From contig JBBMNZ010000048.1 in assembly GCA_037954325.1 (NCBI GenBank), forward strand, positions 541,001-605,000: a stretch of 64,000 nucleotides of DNA, given 5' to 3'. The stretch is from Fistularia commersonii (lineage: Eukaryota > Chordata > Actinopteri > Syngnathiformes > Fistulariidae). Of the stretch, positions 1-10,029 are shown piece by piece; within the stretch, counting starts at the first letter, position 1; every line of letters starts with the position of its first letter. Below the pieces are notes generated by a model, which did not search any database, was not told the DNA's origin, and was given only the letters and a program-made list of their open reading frames with translations. A program made the translations under genes and the position numbers.

Positions 1-1256
1 ATGGTCCATGGGGATTCCTGTCTAACCTCATCTGTCAGCCTACCCATCACCATTGCGAACAAGAAGGGGCTCAGAGCTGATCCCTGATGGAGTCCCACCT
101 CCACCTTGAACTTCTCGGTTACCCCTACAGCACACCGTACCAGTGTCTCACAGCTGGCATACATGTCCTGCACCAGTCTAACATACTTCTCTGCCACTCC
201 AGACTTCCTCATACAATACCAGAGCTCCTCTCTTGGCACCCTGTCATATGCTTTTTCTAGGTCTACGAAAACGCAATGCAGCTCCCTCTGGCCTTCTCTG
301 TACTTTTCTATTAGCATTCTCAACGCAAATACTGCATCTGTAGTACTCTTCCTAGGCATGAAGCCATACTGCTGTTCACAAATGCTGATTTCTGCTCTCA
401 GTCTAGTTTCCACTACTCTTTCCCATAACTTCATTGTATGGCTCATCAACTTTATCCCTCTGTAGTTGCCACAATTCTGCACATCCCCTTTATTCTTAAA
501 AATAGGCACCATCACACTTTGTCTCCATTCTTCAGGCATCTTCTCACTCTCTAAGATCCTGTTGAATAATCTAGTCAGAAAATCTACCGCTGCCTCTCCT
601 AGACACTTCCACACCTCCACAGGTATATCATCAGGACCAACTGCTTTTCCACTCTTCATCCTCTTCAATGCCTTCCTCACTTCACTTTTACTCATTTTTG
701 CTACTTTGTGGTCTACAATAATCACCTCTTCTACCCTTGCCTCTCTTTCATTTTCCACATTCATCAGCTCTTCAAAGTACTCTTTCCATCTTCCTGTCAC
801 TCTTCTAGCATCTGTCAATACATTTCCCTCTCTGTCCTTTATCACCCGGACCTGCTGTACATCCTTTCCATCTTTATCTCTCTGTTTCGCCAACTTGTAT
901 AGATCATTTTCAGCCTCCTTACTATCCAACCGAGCATACAAGTCATCATAAGCCCTTTGTTTTGCCTTTGCTACCTCTATCTTTACCTTTCGCCGCATCT
1001 CCCTGAACTCCTGTCTGTTCTCTTCAGTCCTCTCAGTATCCCACTTCTTCTTCGCTAACCATTTTCTCTGTATACACTCCTGCACTTCCTCATTCCACCA
1101 CCAAGTCTCCTTATCTACTTTCCTTCCAGATGACACACCAAGTACTCTTCTACCTGTCTCCCTGATCACACTAGCTGTTGTTGTCCAATCATCTGGAAGC
1201 TCTCCCTGACCACCCAGACCCTTTCTCAACTCCTCCCTGAAAACCATGCAACACTC
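1..1256 (-). pseudogene. RTE-type LINE reverse transcriptase, partial (runs off the left edge)
   Basis: Read on the minus strand, this stretch stays open to the window edge and encodes the N-terminal and central part of a non-LTR retrotransposon reverse transcriptase. Visible RT landmarks are KAVGPDDIPVEVWK, NYRGIKLMSHTMKLWER, QYGFMPRKSTTDAVFALR and VFVDLEKAYDRVPRE, the last holding the first catalytic Asp. The style fits the RTE clade that is abundant in fish. No initiator Met is visible: the element is 5'-truncated and enters copia sequence at 1257. It is nearly identical to 40602-41876. That copy carries an extra 19 bp in the KAYDRVPREELWY region that this copy lacks, so this copy keeps the undisturbed frame there. 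The 3' half lies outside the window. It could be assigned to a neighbouring clade of LINEs, but RT identity is firm. Confidence 0.85.
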
Positions 1257-1283
1257 TGCTGCAATAATTAAATCATCTACCCA
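1257..1283 (-). repeat. Target-site copy and copia remnant flanking the RTE LINE
   Basis: The 18 bases at 1257-1274 are the LINE 5'-side target-site copy. The whole stretch is the minus strand of copia RT around the WVDDLIIAA catalytic motif. It shows that the LINE landed inside a family-1 copia element. The copia sequence then stops abruptly at about 1283, where module S begins. Confidence 0.75.
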
Positions 1284-1820
1284 AAGCAAACCTTCTCCAC
1301 GGCTCTAAACTCGTTCGTCGCCGCTACTCGGGGAACACCGGATGGCTTTCTCCCTCCGCTTCCTTACATTTTATGTCCGCTAGATGGCGGCATCCGACTG
1401 TGCACAGCGCTTGGAGCTCCAGCAGGTGATCTGGCCGCTGTGTATGAGAGGAATAAACGAGTGGGGCCGTGAGTGCAATAAATCCCCCTCCACTTCTTAC
1501 ATGGATGTTATCACCCTGTTACTGTATTTTAACGATACCGCTGTGTTTTCCACCTCAATGTTAAGCCGATTTTTAAACATTAAAAACCAAATTGCTCGAT
1601 TCAGTGACACCGAGGCCCTGAGTGGAGGACTTATGGAGTTGACTCCTTCGCTTATTCATAAGTGCATGTCTGGTGCTCCCGGAGCTTCACGCCGACGTCA
1701 CGGGGATCCGTGTCCGAAGAAGGTGCACCTTGGCCAGTCTGCGGGGTCCTGTTGACCGGAAGCTGAGGCTGGCCCTTCGAAATAACACGGAAAATAATTG
1801 AGAGCATATTTCTCAGTTGA
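1284..1820 (+). repeat. Module S, copy 1 (unit 1 of composite array)
   Basis: About 540 bp starting AAGCAAACCTTCTCC and repeated at 2946, 5165, 7383 and 41904. It contains a CpG-rich start, the motif CCGCTAGATGGCGGC at 1377-1391 (CTCF-like and YY1-like), an open frame of 123 codons beginning MAASDCAQRLELQQ at 1384, and a ~100 bp core related to modules R and T. The open frame has no recognisable domain and I do not call it a gene. The module ends at the apparent LTR start and polypurine tract of the copia family-2 fragment next door. Confidence 0.8.
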
Positions 1821-1822
1821 CA

Positions 1823-2800
1823 ACGCCCCCACTTGCTCTCATATTATTGGTATCTTTGCCCATTTACATCAAAATAAAATACTCATGACCCAAACAACAA
1901 CTCTGAAAAATTCAACAACTTAAACTGCGATGCAGGCTTTGTCATAACATCTGCCGGCATCTCTTGTGTTGGACAATACTGTAGGGCTACCTTTCCACAT
2001 ATTTTCTTTGTGACATCTTAACACACTCTTCTGACTGACATATTTTCTGGGTATTGATTTTGATCACTTTGCCCAAGTCCTTCATTTTAAATCTAGCTGT
2101 AAGCATGATTTTCACCTCTTTCATTACTTCCTCATCACTCGCAGCTATGATTAAATCATCTACCCATATTATGATGATGACTTTGTCATTTTGGTTTTCT
2201 TTGACATAGACACAATGATCTGCTTCATTCTGAATAAAGTCGTTGTCAATCAAGTAAGAATGGAGCATCAGATTCCAATGACGACCTGCCAAATTTTCCT
2301 GAACTGATTTCTGCATGAACACCCTCACACTTGTCATATTTGCTGTTGGAGAAAATGTTTCCTCAAAATCCGTGCCATACTTTTGACTGTAGCCCTTAGC
2401 AAAATAACGAGCTTTATATTTGTTTGTGCCAACTTCATTTCTTTTTAGCGCATACACCCACCCCCCCACCCCCACTGCACACTTGCCTTGGGGTAGCTGT
2501 GTTAGGGTCAAAGTGTTGTTCTCTCTCAATGACTCCATCTCGTCGTCCATAGATTTCATCCACTTGTCAGCATTGAGGGAACTCCTTGCCTCTTTAAATG
2601 TCTGTGGGACACCACACGCCAGTCTATAACAGTAGTCAATGTTAGTGAACACTTGGTCATCGTCAATAGCACTAGTCACATAACCATTAAAGTAACTGGG
2701 CTTCTTTTTGGTTCTAGTTGATCGTCTCACATTGTCTGCACTGCTTGGCTGTGTCACACGGTCAGATACGGGGCTGCCCATTTCCAAGGTGTACAAAGGT
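1823..2800 (-). pseudogene. Copia family 2 pol fragment, unit 1
   Basis: Minus-strand remnant of a Ty1/copia pol that differs from elements A, B, C and D. From right to left it holds a basic linker (RRSTRTKKKPSYF), the start of the RT (ALKRNEVGTNKYKARYFAKGYSQ, DFEETFSPTAN), the catalytic WVDDLIIAA, and then jumps to the RNase H C-terminal tail (QYCPTQEMPADV style) near 1930-2000. The rest of RNase H is missing. Compared with units 2 and 3 it also lacks about 155 bp between FMQKSV and GRHWNLMLHS, which removes the HQMDVKTAYLHAP segment. The open frame 1987-2796 survives despite this. A polypurine stretch and TGTYAAC LTR-like start lie at its 3' end around 1816-1836. Confidence 0.8.
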
Positions 2801-2895
2801 GTACAAGACAGTGGTGAGACCAGCGATGATGTATGGACTAGAAACTGTAGAAGAAGAAGAAGAAGAAGAAGAAGAAGAAGAAGAAGAAGAAGAAG

Positions 2896-2925
<30 letters not shown>
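2801..2925 (+). repeat. RTE LINE 3' fragment with (AAG)n, unit 1
   Basis: About 50 bp of RTE ORF encoding VYKTVVRPAMMYGLETV, running straight into a ~75 bp (AAG)n tract. Units 2 and 3 have about 430 bp of LINE between these points, so this copy carries an internal deletion of the C-terminal coding part. The LINE fragment is on the plus strand, opposite to the copia fragment beside it. Confidence 0.8.
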
Positions 2926-2926
<1 letters not shown>

Positions 2927-2945
2927 TAGAAAGAGAGGGTGGGGG

Positions 2946-3487
2946 GAAGCAAACCTTCTCCACGGCTCTAAACTCGTTCGTCGCCGCTACTCGGGGAACA
3001 CCGGATGGCTTTCTCCCTCCGCTTCCTTACATTTTATGTCCGCTAGATGGCGGCATCCGACTGTGCACAGCGCTTGGAGCTCCAGCAGGTGATCTGGCCG
3101 CTGTGTATGAGAGGAATAAACGAGTGGGGCCGTGAGTGCAATAAATCCCCCTCCACTTCTTACATGGATGTTATCACCCTGTTACTGTATTTTAACGATA
3201 CCGCTGTTTTTTCGACCTCAATGTTAAGCCGATTTTTAAACATGAAAAAACCAAATTGCTCGATTCAGTGACACCGAGGCCGTGAGTGGAGGACTTATGG
3301 AATCGACTCCTCCGCTTATTCATATGTGCATGTCTGGTGCTCCCGGAGCTTCACGCCGACGTCACAGGGATCCGTGTCCGAAGAAGGTGCACCTTGGCCG
3401 GTCTGCGGGGTCCTGTTGACTGGGAAGTTGAGACTGGCCCTTGGAAATAAAACGGAAAATAATTGAGAGCATATTTCTCAGTTAACA
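2946..3487 (+). repeat. Module S, copy 2
   Basis: Second copy of module S. The CTCF-like motif is at 3040-3054. Its MAASDCAQ frame is broken after about 70 codons by a one-base insertion in an A run near 3246, which shows that the frame is not being maintained. It follows the (AAG)n tract of unit 1 through a short AGAAAGAGAGG linker that is also present in the later units. Confidence 0.8.
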
Positions 3488-4620
3488 ACGCCCCCACTTG
3501 CTCTCATATTATTGGTATCTTTGCCCATTTACATCAAAATAAAATACTCATGACCCAAACAACAACTTTGAAAAATCAACAACTTAAACTGTGATGCAGG
3601 CTTTGTCATAACATGTGCCGGCATCTCTTGTGTTGGAAAATACTGTAGGACTACCTTTCCACATATTTTCTTTGTGACATCTTAACACACTCTTCTGACT
3701 GACATATTTTCTGGGTATTGATTTTGATCACTTTGCCCATGTCCTTCATTTTAAATCTAGCTGTAAGCATGATTTTCACCTCTTTCATTACTTCCTCATC
3801 ACTCGCAGCTATGATTAAATCATCTACCCATATTATGATGATGACTTTGTTATTTTGGTTTTCTTTGACATAGACACAATGATCTGCTTCATTCTGAATA
3901 AAGTCATTGTCAATCAAGTAAGAATGGAGCATCAGATTCCAATGACGACCGGCTTGTTCAGGGACGTATAGTGACTTTTTAATTTTACACACCAGCTTCT
4001 GTTTTTTATTTGTCACTTCATACCCTTCTGGTTGTTCTACACAGAGCTCACAATCTATGGGTGCATGAAGATAGGCTGTCTTTACATCCATTTGGTGTAA
4101 GAACAAATTTTCCGGAACTGATTTCTGCATAAACACCCTCACACTTGTCATATTTGCTGTTGGAGAAAATGTTTCCTCAAAATCCGTGCCATACTTTTGA
4201 CTGTAGCCCTTAGCAACATACCGAGCTTTATATTTGTTTGTGCCATCTTCATTTCTTTTTAGCGCATACGCCCCCCACCCCCCACCCCCACCCCCACTGC
4301 ACACTTGCCTTGGGGTAGCTGTGTTAGGGTAAAAGTGTTCTTCTCTCTCAATGACTCCATCTCTTCGTCCATAGATTTCATCCACTTGTCAGCATTAAGT
4401 GAACTCCTTGCCTCTTTAAATGTCTGTGGGACACCACACGCCAGTCTATAACAGTAGTCAATGTTAGTGAACACTTGGTCATCGTCAATAGCACTAGTCA
4501 CATAACTATTAAAGTAACTGGGCTTCTTTTTGGTTCTAGTTGATCGTCTCACATTGTCTGCACTACTTGGCTTTGTCACACGGTCAGATACGGGGTTGCC
4601 CATTACCAAGGTGTACAAAG
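3488..4620 (-). pseudogene. Copia family 2 pol fragment, unit 2
   Basis: Minus strand. Two overlapping open frames (4618-4259 and 4385-3651) together cover the pre-RT linker, the RT with YLHAPIDCELCVEQPEGYE and WVDDLIIAA, and a short C-terminal piece. The frame breaks at a poly-G tract near 4270-4300, where the usual G-rich WV motif of copia RT has expanded into GGGGGGWG. The fragment jumps from the VKMSQRKYVER region to the RNase H tail, so about 200 codons of RNase H are absent. It is almost identical to unit 3. Confidence 0.85.
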
Positions 4621-5114
4621 GTGTACAAGACAGTGGTCAGACCAGCGATGATGTATGGACTAGAAACTGTTACAATGACAAAAAGACAGCAGGCAGAACT
4701 AGAGGTTGCAGATATGAAGATGTTGAGGTTCTCTTACGGAGTGACCAGGATTGATAGGATCAGGAATGAGTATCAGAGGAACAGCACATGTTCGATGTTT
4801 TGGAGAGAAGGTCAGAGAAGCCAGACTGAGATGGTTCGGTCATGTACAGAGGAGGGATAGAGAATATATTGGTAGACGGATGCTGGAATTGGAGCTGCAA
4901 GGCAAGAGGTCTCGAGGAAGACCAAAGAGAGGATTTATGGACGTGGTGAGAGAGGATATGAAGGTAGTTGGTGTGAGAGAGGAGGATACGGAGAATAGGG
5001 TTAGATGGAGAAAGTTGACTCGCTGTGGCCACACCTGACGGGAAAAGACAAAAGAAGAAGAAGAAGAAGAAGAAGAAGAAGAAGAAGAAGAAGAAGAAGA
5101 AGAAGAAGGGGAAG

Positions 5115-5146
<32 letters not shown>
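4607..5146 (+). repeat. RTE LINE 3' end with (AAG)n tail, unit 2
   Basis: A 5'-truncated RTE copy on the plus strand. It encodes the C-terminal part of the ORF (KVYKTVVRPAMMYGLETV, then after a frameshift RCFGEKVREARLRWFGHVQ and RGRPKRGFMDVVRED), stops after LTRCGHT, and ends in CACACCTGACGGGAAAAGAC followed by ~95 bp of (AAG)n. The same 3' end and tail type are seen at 39815 on the other strand. The frameshift lies near 4768. No clear target-site duplication flanks it: the 5' junction falls on a repeated AAGGTGTACAA. Confidence 0.85.
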
Positions 5147-5149
<3 letters not shown>

Positions 5150-5164
5150 AAGAGAGGTTGGGGG

Positions 5165-5704
5165 GGAAGCAAACCTTCTCCACGGCTCTAAACTCGTTCG
5201 TCGCCGCTACTCGGGGAACACCGGATGGCTTTCTCCCTCCGCTTCCTTACATTTTATGTCCGCTAGATGGCGGCATCCGACTGTGCACAGCGCTTGGAGC
5301 TCCAGCAGGTGATCTGGCCGCTGTGTATGAGAGGAATAAACGAGTGGGGCCGTGAGTGCAATAAATCCCCCTCCACTTCTTACATGGATGTTATCACCCT
5401 GTTACTGTATTTTAACGATACCGCTGTGTTTTCCACCTCAATGTTAAGCCGATTTTTAAACATTAAAAACCAAATTGCTCGATTCAGTGACACTGAGGCC
5501 CTGAGTGGAGGACTTATGGAGTTGACTCCTTCGCTTATTCATATGTGCATGTCTGGTGCTCCCGGAGCTTCACGCCGACGTCACGGGGATCCGTGTCCGA
5601 AGAAGGTGCACCTTGGCCGGTCTGCGGGATCCTGTTGACCGGAAGCTGAGACTGGCCCTTGGAAATAAAACGGAAAATAATTGAGAGCATATTTCTCAGT
5701 TAAC
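5165..5704 (+). repeat. Module S, copy 3
   Basis: Third copy, with the CTCF-like motif at 5260-5274 and an uninterrupted 123-codon frame at 5267-5638. It is nearly identical to copy 4 and 2220 bp from copy 2. Confidence 0.8.
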
Positions 5705-6846
5705 AACGCCCCCACTTGCTCTCATATTATTGGTATCTTTGCCCATTTACATCAAAATAAAATACTCATGACCCAAACAACAAACAACAACTTTGAAAAA
5801 TTCAACAACTTAAACTGTGATGCAGGCTTTGTCATAACATGTGCCGGCATCTCTTGTGTTGGACAATACTGTAGGGCTACCTTTCCACATATTTTCTTTG
5901 TGACATCTTAACACACTCTTCTGACTGACATATTTTCTGGGTATTGATTTTGATCACTTTGCCCATGTCCTTCATTTTAAATCTAGCTGTAAGCATGATT
6001 TTCACCTCTTTCATTACTTCCTCATCACTCGCAGCTATGATTAAATCATCTACCCATATTATGATGATGACTTTGTTATTTTGGTTTTCTTTGACATAGA
6101 CACAATGATCTGCTTCATTCTGAATAAAGTCATTGTCAATCAAGTAAGAATGGAGCATCAGATTCCAATGACGACCGGCTTGTTCAGGGACGTATAGTGA
6201 CTTTTTAATTTTACACACCAGCTTCTGTTTTTTATTTGTCACTTCATACCCTTCTGGTTGTTCTACACAGAGCTCACAATCTATGGGTGCATGAAGATAG
6301 GCTGTCTTTACATCCATTTGGTGTAAGAACAAATTTTCCGGAACTGATTTCTGCATAAACACCCTCACACTTGTCATATTTGCTGTTGGAGAAAATGTTT
6401 CCTCAAAATCCGTGCCATACTTTTGACTGTAGCCCTTAGCAACATACCGAGCTTTATATTTGTTTGTGCCATCTTCATTTCTTTTTAGCGCATACGCCCC
6501 CCACCCCCCACCCCCACCCCCACTGCACACTTGCCTTGGGGTAGCTGTGTTAGGGTAAAAGTGTTCTTCTCTCTCAATGACTCCATCTCTTCGTCCATAG
6601 ATTTCATCCACTTGTCAGCATTAAGTGAACTCCTTGCCTCTTTAAATGTCTGTGGGACACCACACGCCAGTCTATAACAGTAGTCAATGTTAGTGAACAC
6701 TTGGTCATCGTCAATAGCACTAGTCACATAACTATTAAAGTAACTGGGCTTCTTTTTGGTTCTAGTTGATCGTCTCACATTGTCTGCACTACTTGGCTTT
6801 GTCACACGGTCAGATACGGGGTTGCCCATTACCAAGGTGTACAAAG
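5705..6846 (-). pseudogene. Copia family 2 pol fragment, unit 3
   Basis: Same content and same breaks as unit 2: overlapping frames 6844-6485 and 6611-5877, the poly-G disruption before AYALKRNEDG, the WVDDLIIAA RT motif, and the missing RNase H core. The translations of the two units look identical, which points to very recent duplication of the whole ~2.2 kb unit. Confidence 0.85.
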
Positions 6847-7363
6847 GTGTACAAGACAGTGGTCAGACCAGCGATGATGTATGGACTAGAAACTGTTACA
6901 ATGACAAAAAGACAGCAGGCAGAACTAGAGGTTGCAGATATGAAGATGTTGAGGTTCTCTTACGGAGTGACCAGGATTGATAGGATCAGGAATGAGTATC
7001 AGAGGAACAGCACATGTTCGATGTTTTGGAGAGAAGGTCAGAGAAGCCAGACTGAGATGGTTCGGTCATGTACAGAGGAGGGATAGAGAATATATTGGTA
7101 GACGGATGCTGGAATTGGAGCTGCAAGGCAAGAGGTCTCGAGGAAGACCAAAGAGAGGATTTATGGACGTGGTGAGAGAGGATATGAAGGTAGTTGGTGT
7201 GAGAGAGGAGGATACGGAGAATAGGGTTAGATGGAGAAAGTTGACTCGCTGTGGCCACACCTGACGGGAAAAGACAAAAGAAGAAGAAGAAGAAGAAGAA
7301 GAAGAAGAAGAAGAAGAAGAAGAAGAAGAAGAAGGGGAAGAAGAAGAAGAAGAAGAAGAAGTA
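6834..7363 (+). repeat. RTE LINE 3' end with (AAG)n tail, unit 3
   Basis: Same 5'-truncated RTE fragment as unit 2, with the same frameshift and the same C-terminal coding end. The (AAG)n tail is shorter (about 87 bp) and interrupted by one GGGGAAG. The tail length is the main difference between units 2 and 3. Confidence 0.85.
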
Positions 7364-7382
7364 AGAAAGAGAGGTTGGGGGG

Positions 7383-7921
7383 GAAGCAAACCTTCTCCAC
7401 GGCTCTAAACTCGTTCGTCGCCGCTACTCGGGGAACACCGGATGGCTTTCTCCCTCCGCTTCCTTACATTTTATGTCCGCTAGATGGCGGCATCCGACTG
7501 TGCACAGCGCTTGGAGCTCCAGCAGGTGATCTGGCCGCTGTGTATGAGAGGAATAAACGAGTGGGGCCGTGAGTGCAATAAATCCCCCTCCACTTCTTAC
7601 ATGGATGTTATCACCCTGTTACTGTATTTTAACGATACCGCTGTGTTTTCCACCTCAATGTTAAGCCGATTTTTAAACATTAAAAACCAAATTGCTCGAT
7701 TCAGTGACACCGAGGCCCTGAGTGGAGGACTTATGGAGTTGACTCCTTCGCTTATTCATATGTGCATGTCTGGTGCTCCCGGAGCTTCACGCCGACGTCA
7801 CGGGGATCCGTGTCCGAAGAAGGTGCACCTTGGCCGGTCTGCGGGATCCTGTTGACCGGAAGCTGAGACTGGCCCTTGGAAATAAAACGGAAAATAATTG
7901 AGAGCATATTTCTCAGTTAAC
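7383..7921 (+). repeat. Module S, copy 4
   Basis: Fourth copy. The CTCF-like motif is at 7477-7491 and the 123-codon frame is open at 7484-7855. It starts the last unit of the array, which does not end in an RTE tail. Confidence 0.8.
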
Positions 7922-8873
7922 AACGCCCCCACTTGCTCTCATATTATTGGTATCTTTGCCCATTTACATCAAAATAAAATACTCATGACCCAAACAACAA
8001 ACAACAACTTTGAAAAATTCAACAACTTAAACTGTGATGCAGGCTTTGTCATAACATGTGCCGGCATCTCTTGTGTTGGACAATACTGTAGGGCTACCTT
8101 TCCACATATTTTCTTTGTGACATCTTAACACACTCTTCTGACTGACATATTTTCTGGGTATTGATTTTGATCACTTTGCCCATGTCCTTCATTTTAAATC
8201 TAGCTGTAAGCATGATTTTCACCTCTTTCATTACTTCCTCATCACTCGCAGCTATGATTAAATCATCTACCCATATTATGATGATGACCTTGTCATTTTG
8301 GTTTTCTTTGACATAAACACAATGATCTGCTTCATTCTGAATAAAGTCATTGTCAATCAAGTAAGAATGGAGCATCAGATCCCAATGACGACCGGCTTGT
8401 TCAGGGACGTATAGTGACTTTTTAAGTTTACACACCAGCTTCTGTTTTTTATTTGTCACTTCATACCCTTCTGGTTGTTCTACACAGAGCTCACAATCTA
8501 TGGGTGCATGAAGATAGGCTGTCTTTACATCCATTTGGTGTAAGAACAAATTTTCCGGAACTGATTTCTGCATAAACACCCTCACACTTGTCATATTTGC
8601 TGTTGGAGAAAATGTTTCCTCGAAATCCGTGCCATACTTTTGACTGTAGCCCTTAGCAACATAACGAGCTTTATATTTGTTTGTGCCATCTTCATTTCTT
8701 TTTAGCGCATACGCCCCCCACCCCCCACCCCCACCCCCACTGCACACTTGCCTTGGGGTAGCTGTGTTAGGGTAAAAGTGTTCTTCTCTCTCAATGACTC
8801 CATCTCTTCGTCCATAGATTTCATCCACTTGTCAGCATTGAGGGAACTCCTTGCCTCTTTAAATGTCTAACTG

Positions 8874-8926
<53 letters not shown>

Positions 8927-9205
8927 TATCATCATCATCCTGGTCTGAGCTCATCTCTGTCTGGGTTTGTTGCTCTGGAGATGGGTTCGACACAAATTTT
9001 AGCAGTCTGTTTTAGTACTCTTTCACTATTTGGATAATATACAAAATAAGCTGGACTATTTTTGTCATATCCAATGAAAACTCCCTTCTCACCTCTTGAG
9101 TCAAGTTTCTTTTTGTTGTGCTTGTATGCATAGCACACAGCACCAAACTTTTGCATTTGTGACACATTTGGTTTCTTTCCCGTCGAGCCGAAACGCCCCC
9201 CCCCC
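7922..9205 (-). pseudogene. Copia family 2 pol fragment, unit 4 (includes integrase tail)
   Basis: The longest family-2 remnant. On the minus strand it reads integrase C-terminal sequence first (GKKPNVSQMQKFGAVCYAYK, KGVFIGYDKNSPAYFVYY near 9190-9015), then an (ATC)n tract at 8876-8939, then the RT part (8828-8094) with YLHAPIDCELCVEQ and WVDDLIIAA, and finally the RNase H tail. The linker between integrase and RT is replaced by the microsatellite. The poly-G interruption of the RT start is shared with units 2 and 3. The right edge enters a GT/C-rich tract and module T. Confidence 0.85.
8876..8939 (+). repeat. (ATC)n microsatellite
   Basis: About 20 ATC repeats with one ATT interruption. It sits inside the family-2 copia fragment and is matched by a similar tract at 43387-43459 in the duplicate block. 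Confidence 0.95.
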
Positions 9206-9230
9206 CACCACCACCACCACCACCACACAC

Positions 9231-9545
9231 ACATTAGCTCCTCCATTCATTCACATGTACACGCCGGCTGCTCCGGGAGCTCCACGCCGACGTTTCGGTG
9301 ATCGATGTCCGCAGAAGGTGCACCATTGCCGGCCTGCGGTATCCTGTAGACCCCCCCCCCCTCCATACACACATGCAATACGCCTTGAAACGCATCGCTC
9401 GCACCGACGCGGGGAATCCTTTACCCTACTTCCACAGCAACGGCGAGAATCACATTGCGTCGGCCGCCGTGAGGAAGAGGGGGGGGGGGGGGGGCATTAA
9501 GGGGGGGAGAGAGAGAGACATGGAGATTTTCTCAGCCTCTCATTC
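9231..9545 (-). repeat. Module T, inverted copy
   Basis: A module containing GCTCCGGGAGCTCCACGCCG and CATCGATCACCGAAACGTCG, poly-G/poly-C tracts and a C-rich (GGGGGGAGAGAG) end. It is an inverted, slightly diverged copy of 16287-16600. Its core is related to modules R and S. Short open frames here look incidental. Confidence 0.75.
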
Positions 9546-9673
9546 TTTTTTTTTTTTTTTTTAATTGAACATAAATAGTACACACAAATATACAAATGTA
9601 CAAATAAACATGGCAAGGTAGAACTGAATGTCAATGAAACAACCAGGCATGAGGAAGCAAAGGACATAAGGAC
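9546..9673 (-). mobile_element. L1-type LINE 3' end with poly(A), inverted
   Basis: Plus-strand poly-T at 9546-9562 followed by the reverse complement of the L1 3' UTR end seen at 16169-16286. The sequence TATGTCCTTTGCTTCC reads on the minus strand up to the copia LTR. The final five bases before the LTR, AGGAC, are the complement of the GTCCT target site discussed under findings. Confidence 0.8.
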
Positions 9674-10029
9674 TGTTGAGATAGGTGATCTCATTAGTTT
9701 TATTTGAGTTTACATTCTAGTATACATATGTTTTATTTGTATCTACTCTCAGGAAATGTATGGCACTTTATGACAAGGTTTGGGACTTGTTTTAGTTTTT
9801 CGCGACTGTTCAGCTAACTTGACGTTAACTTCTACGTCAGTGTTCTTTTTTTGGTATAGCGGTGCTGGCGGGAATTTTTCCCTCACTCTGTACTGTACAT
9901 GTCCCATGGCTAACCGATGTTGATTCCCGGAGCTGTGAAGAAGAAAATAAAAGACGATTCAAACAAGGCAAACTTGTGAATTCCTTCCGAAACATGGAAA
10001 ACGAAGAAGCTGCAAACTTAAACGCAACA
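9674..10029 (+). repeat. Copia A 5' LTR
   Basis: A 356 bp LTR starting TGTTGAGATAGG and ending AAACGCAACA, so TGTTG/CAACA inverted ends. It differs from its 3' partner (14157-14512) at about six positions by eye. The probable gag ATG (9994) lies inside it. The flanks AGGAC (left) and GTTTG (right of the 3' LTR) do not form a target-site duplication. Confidence 0.9.

Noticed and set aside
1384..1755. 123-codon frame MAASDCAQRLELQQ repeated in S modules
   Set aside because: Copies are too recent to test selection, one copy is frameshifted, no domain is recognised, and the C-terminal part overlaps the non-coding core shared with R and T.
8876..8939. Possible CRISPR-like or histidine-repeat feature at the ATC tract
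   Set aside because: A plain trinucleotide microsatellite with no spacers.
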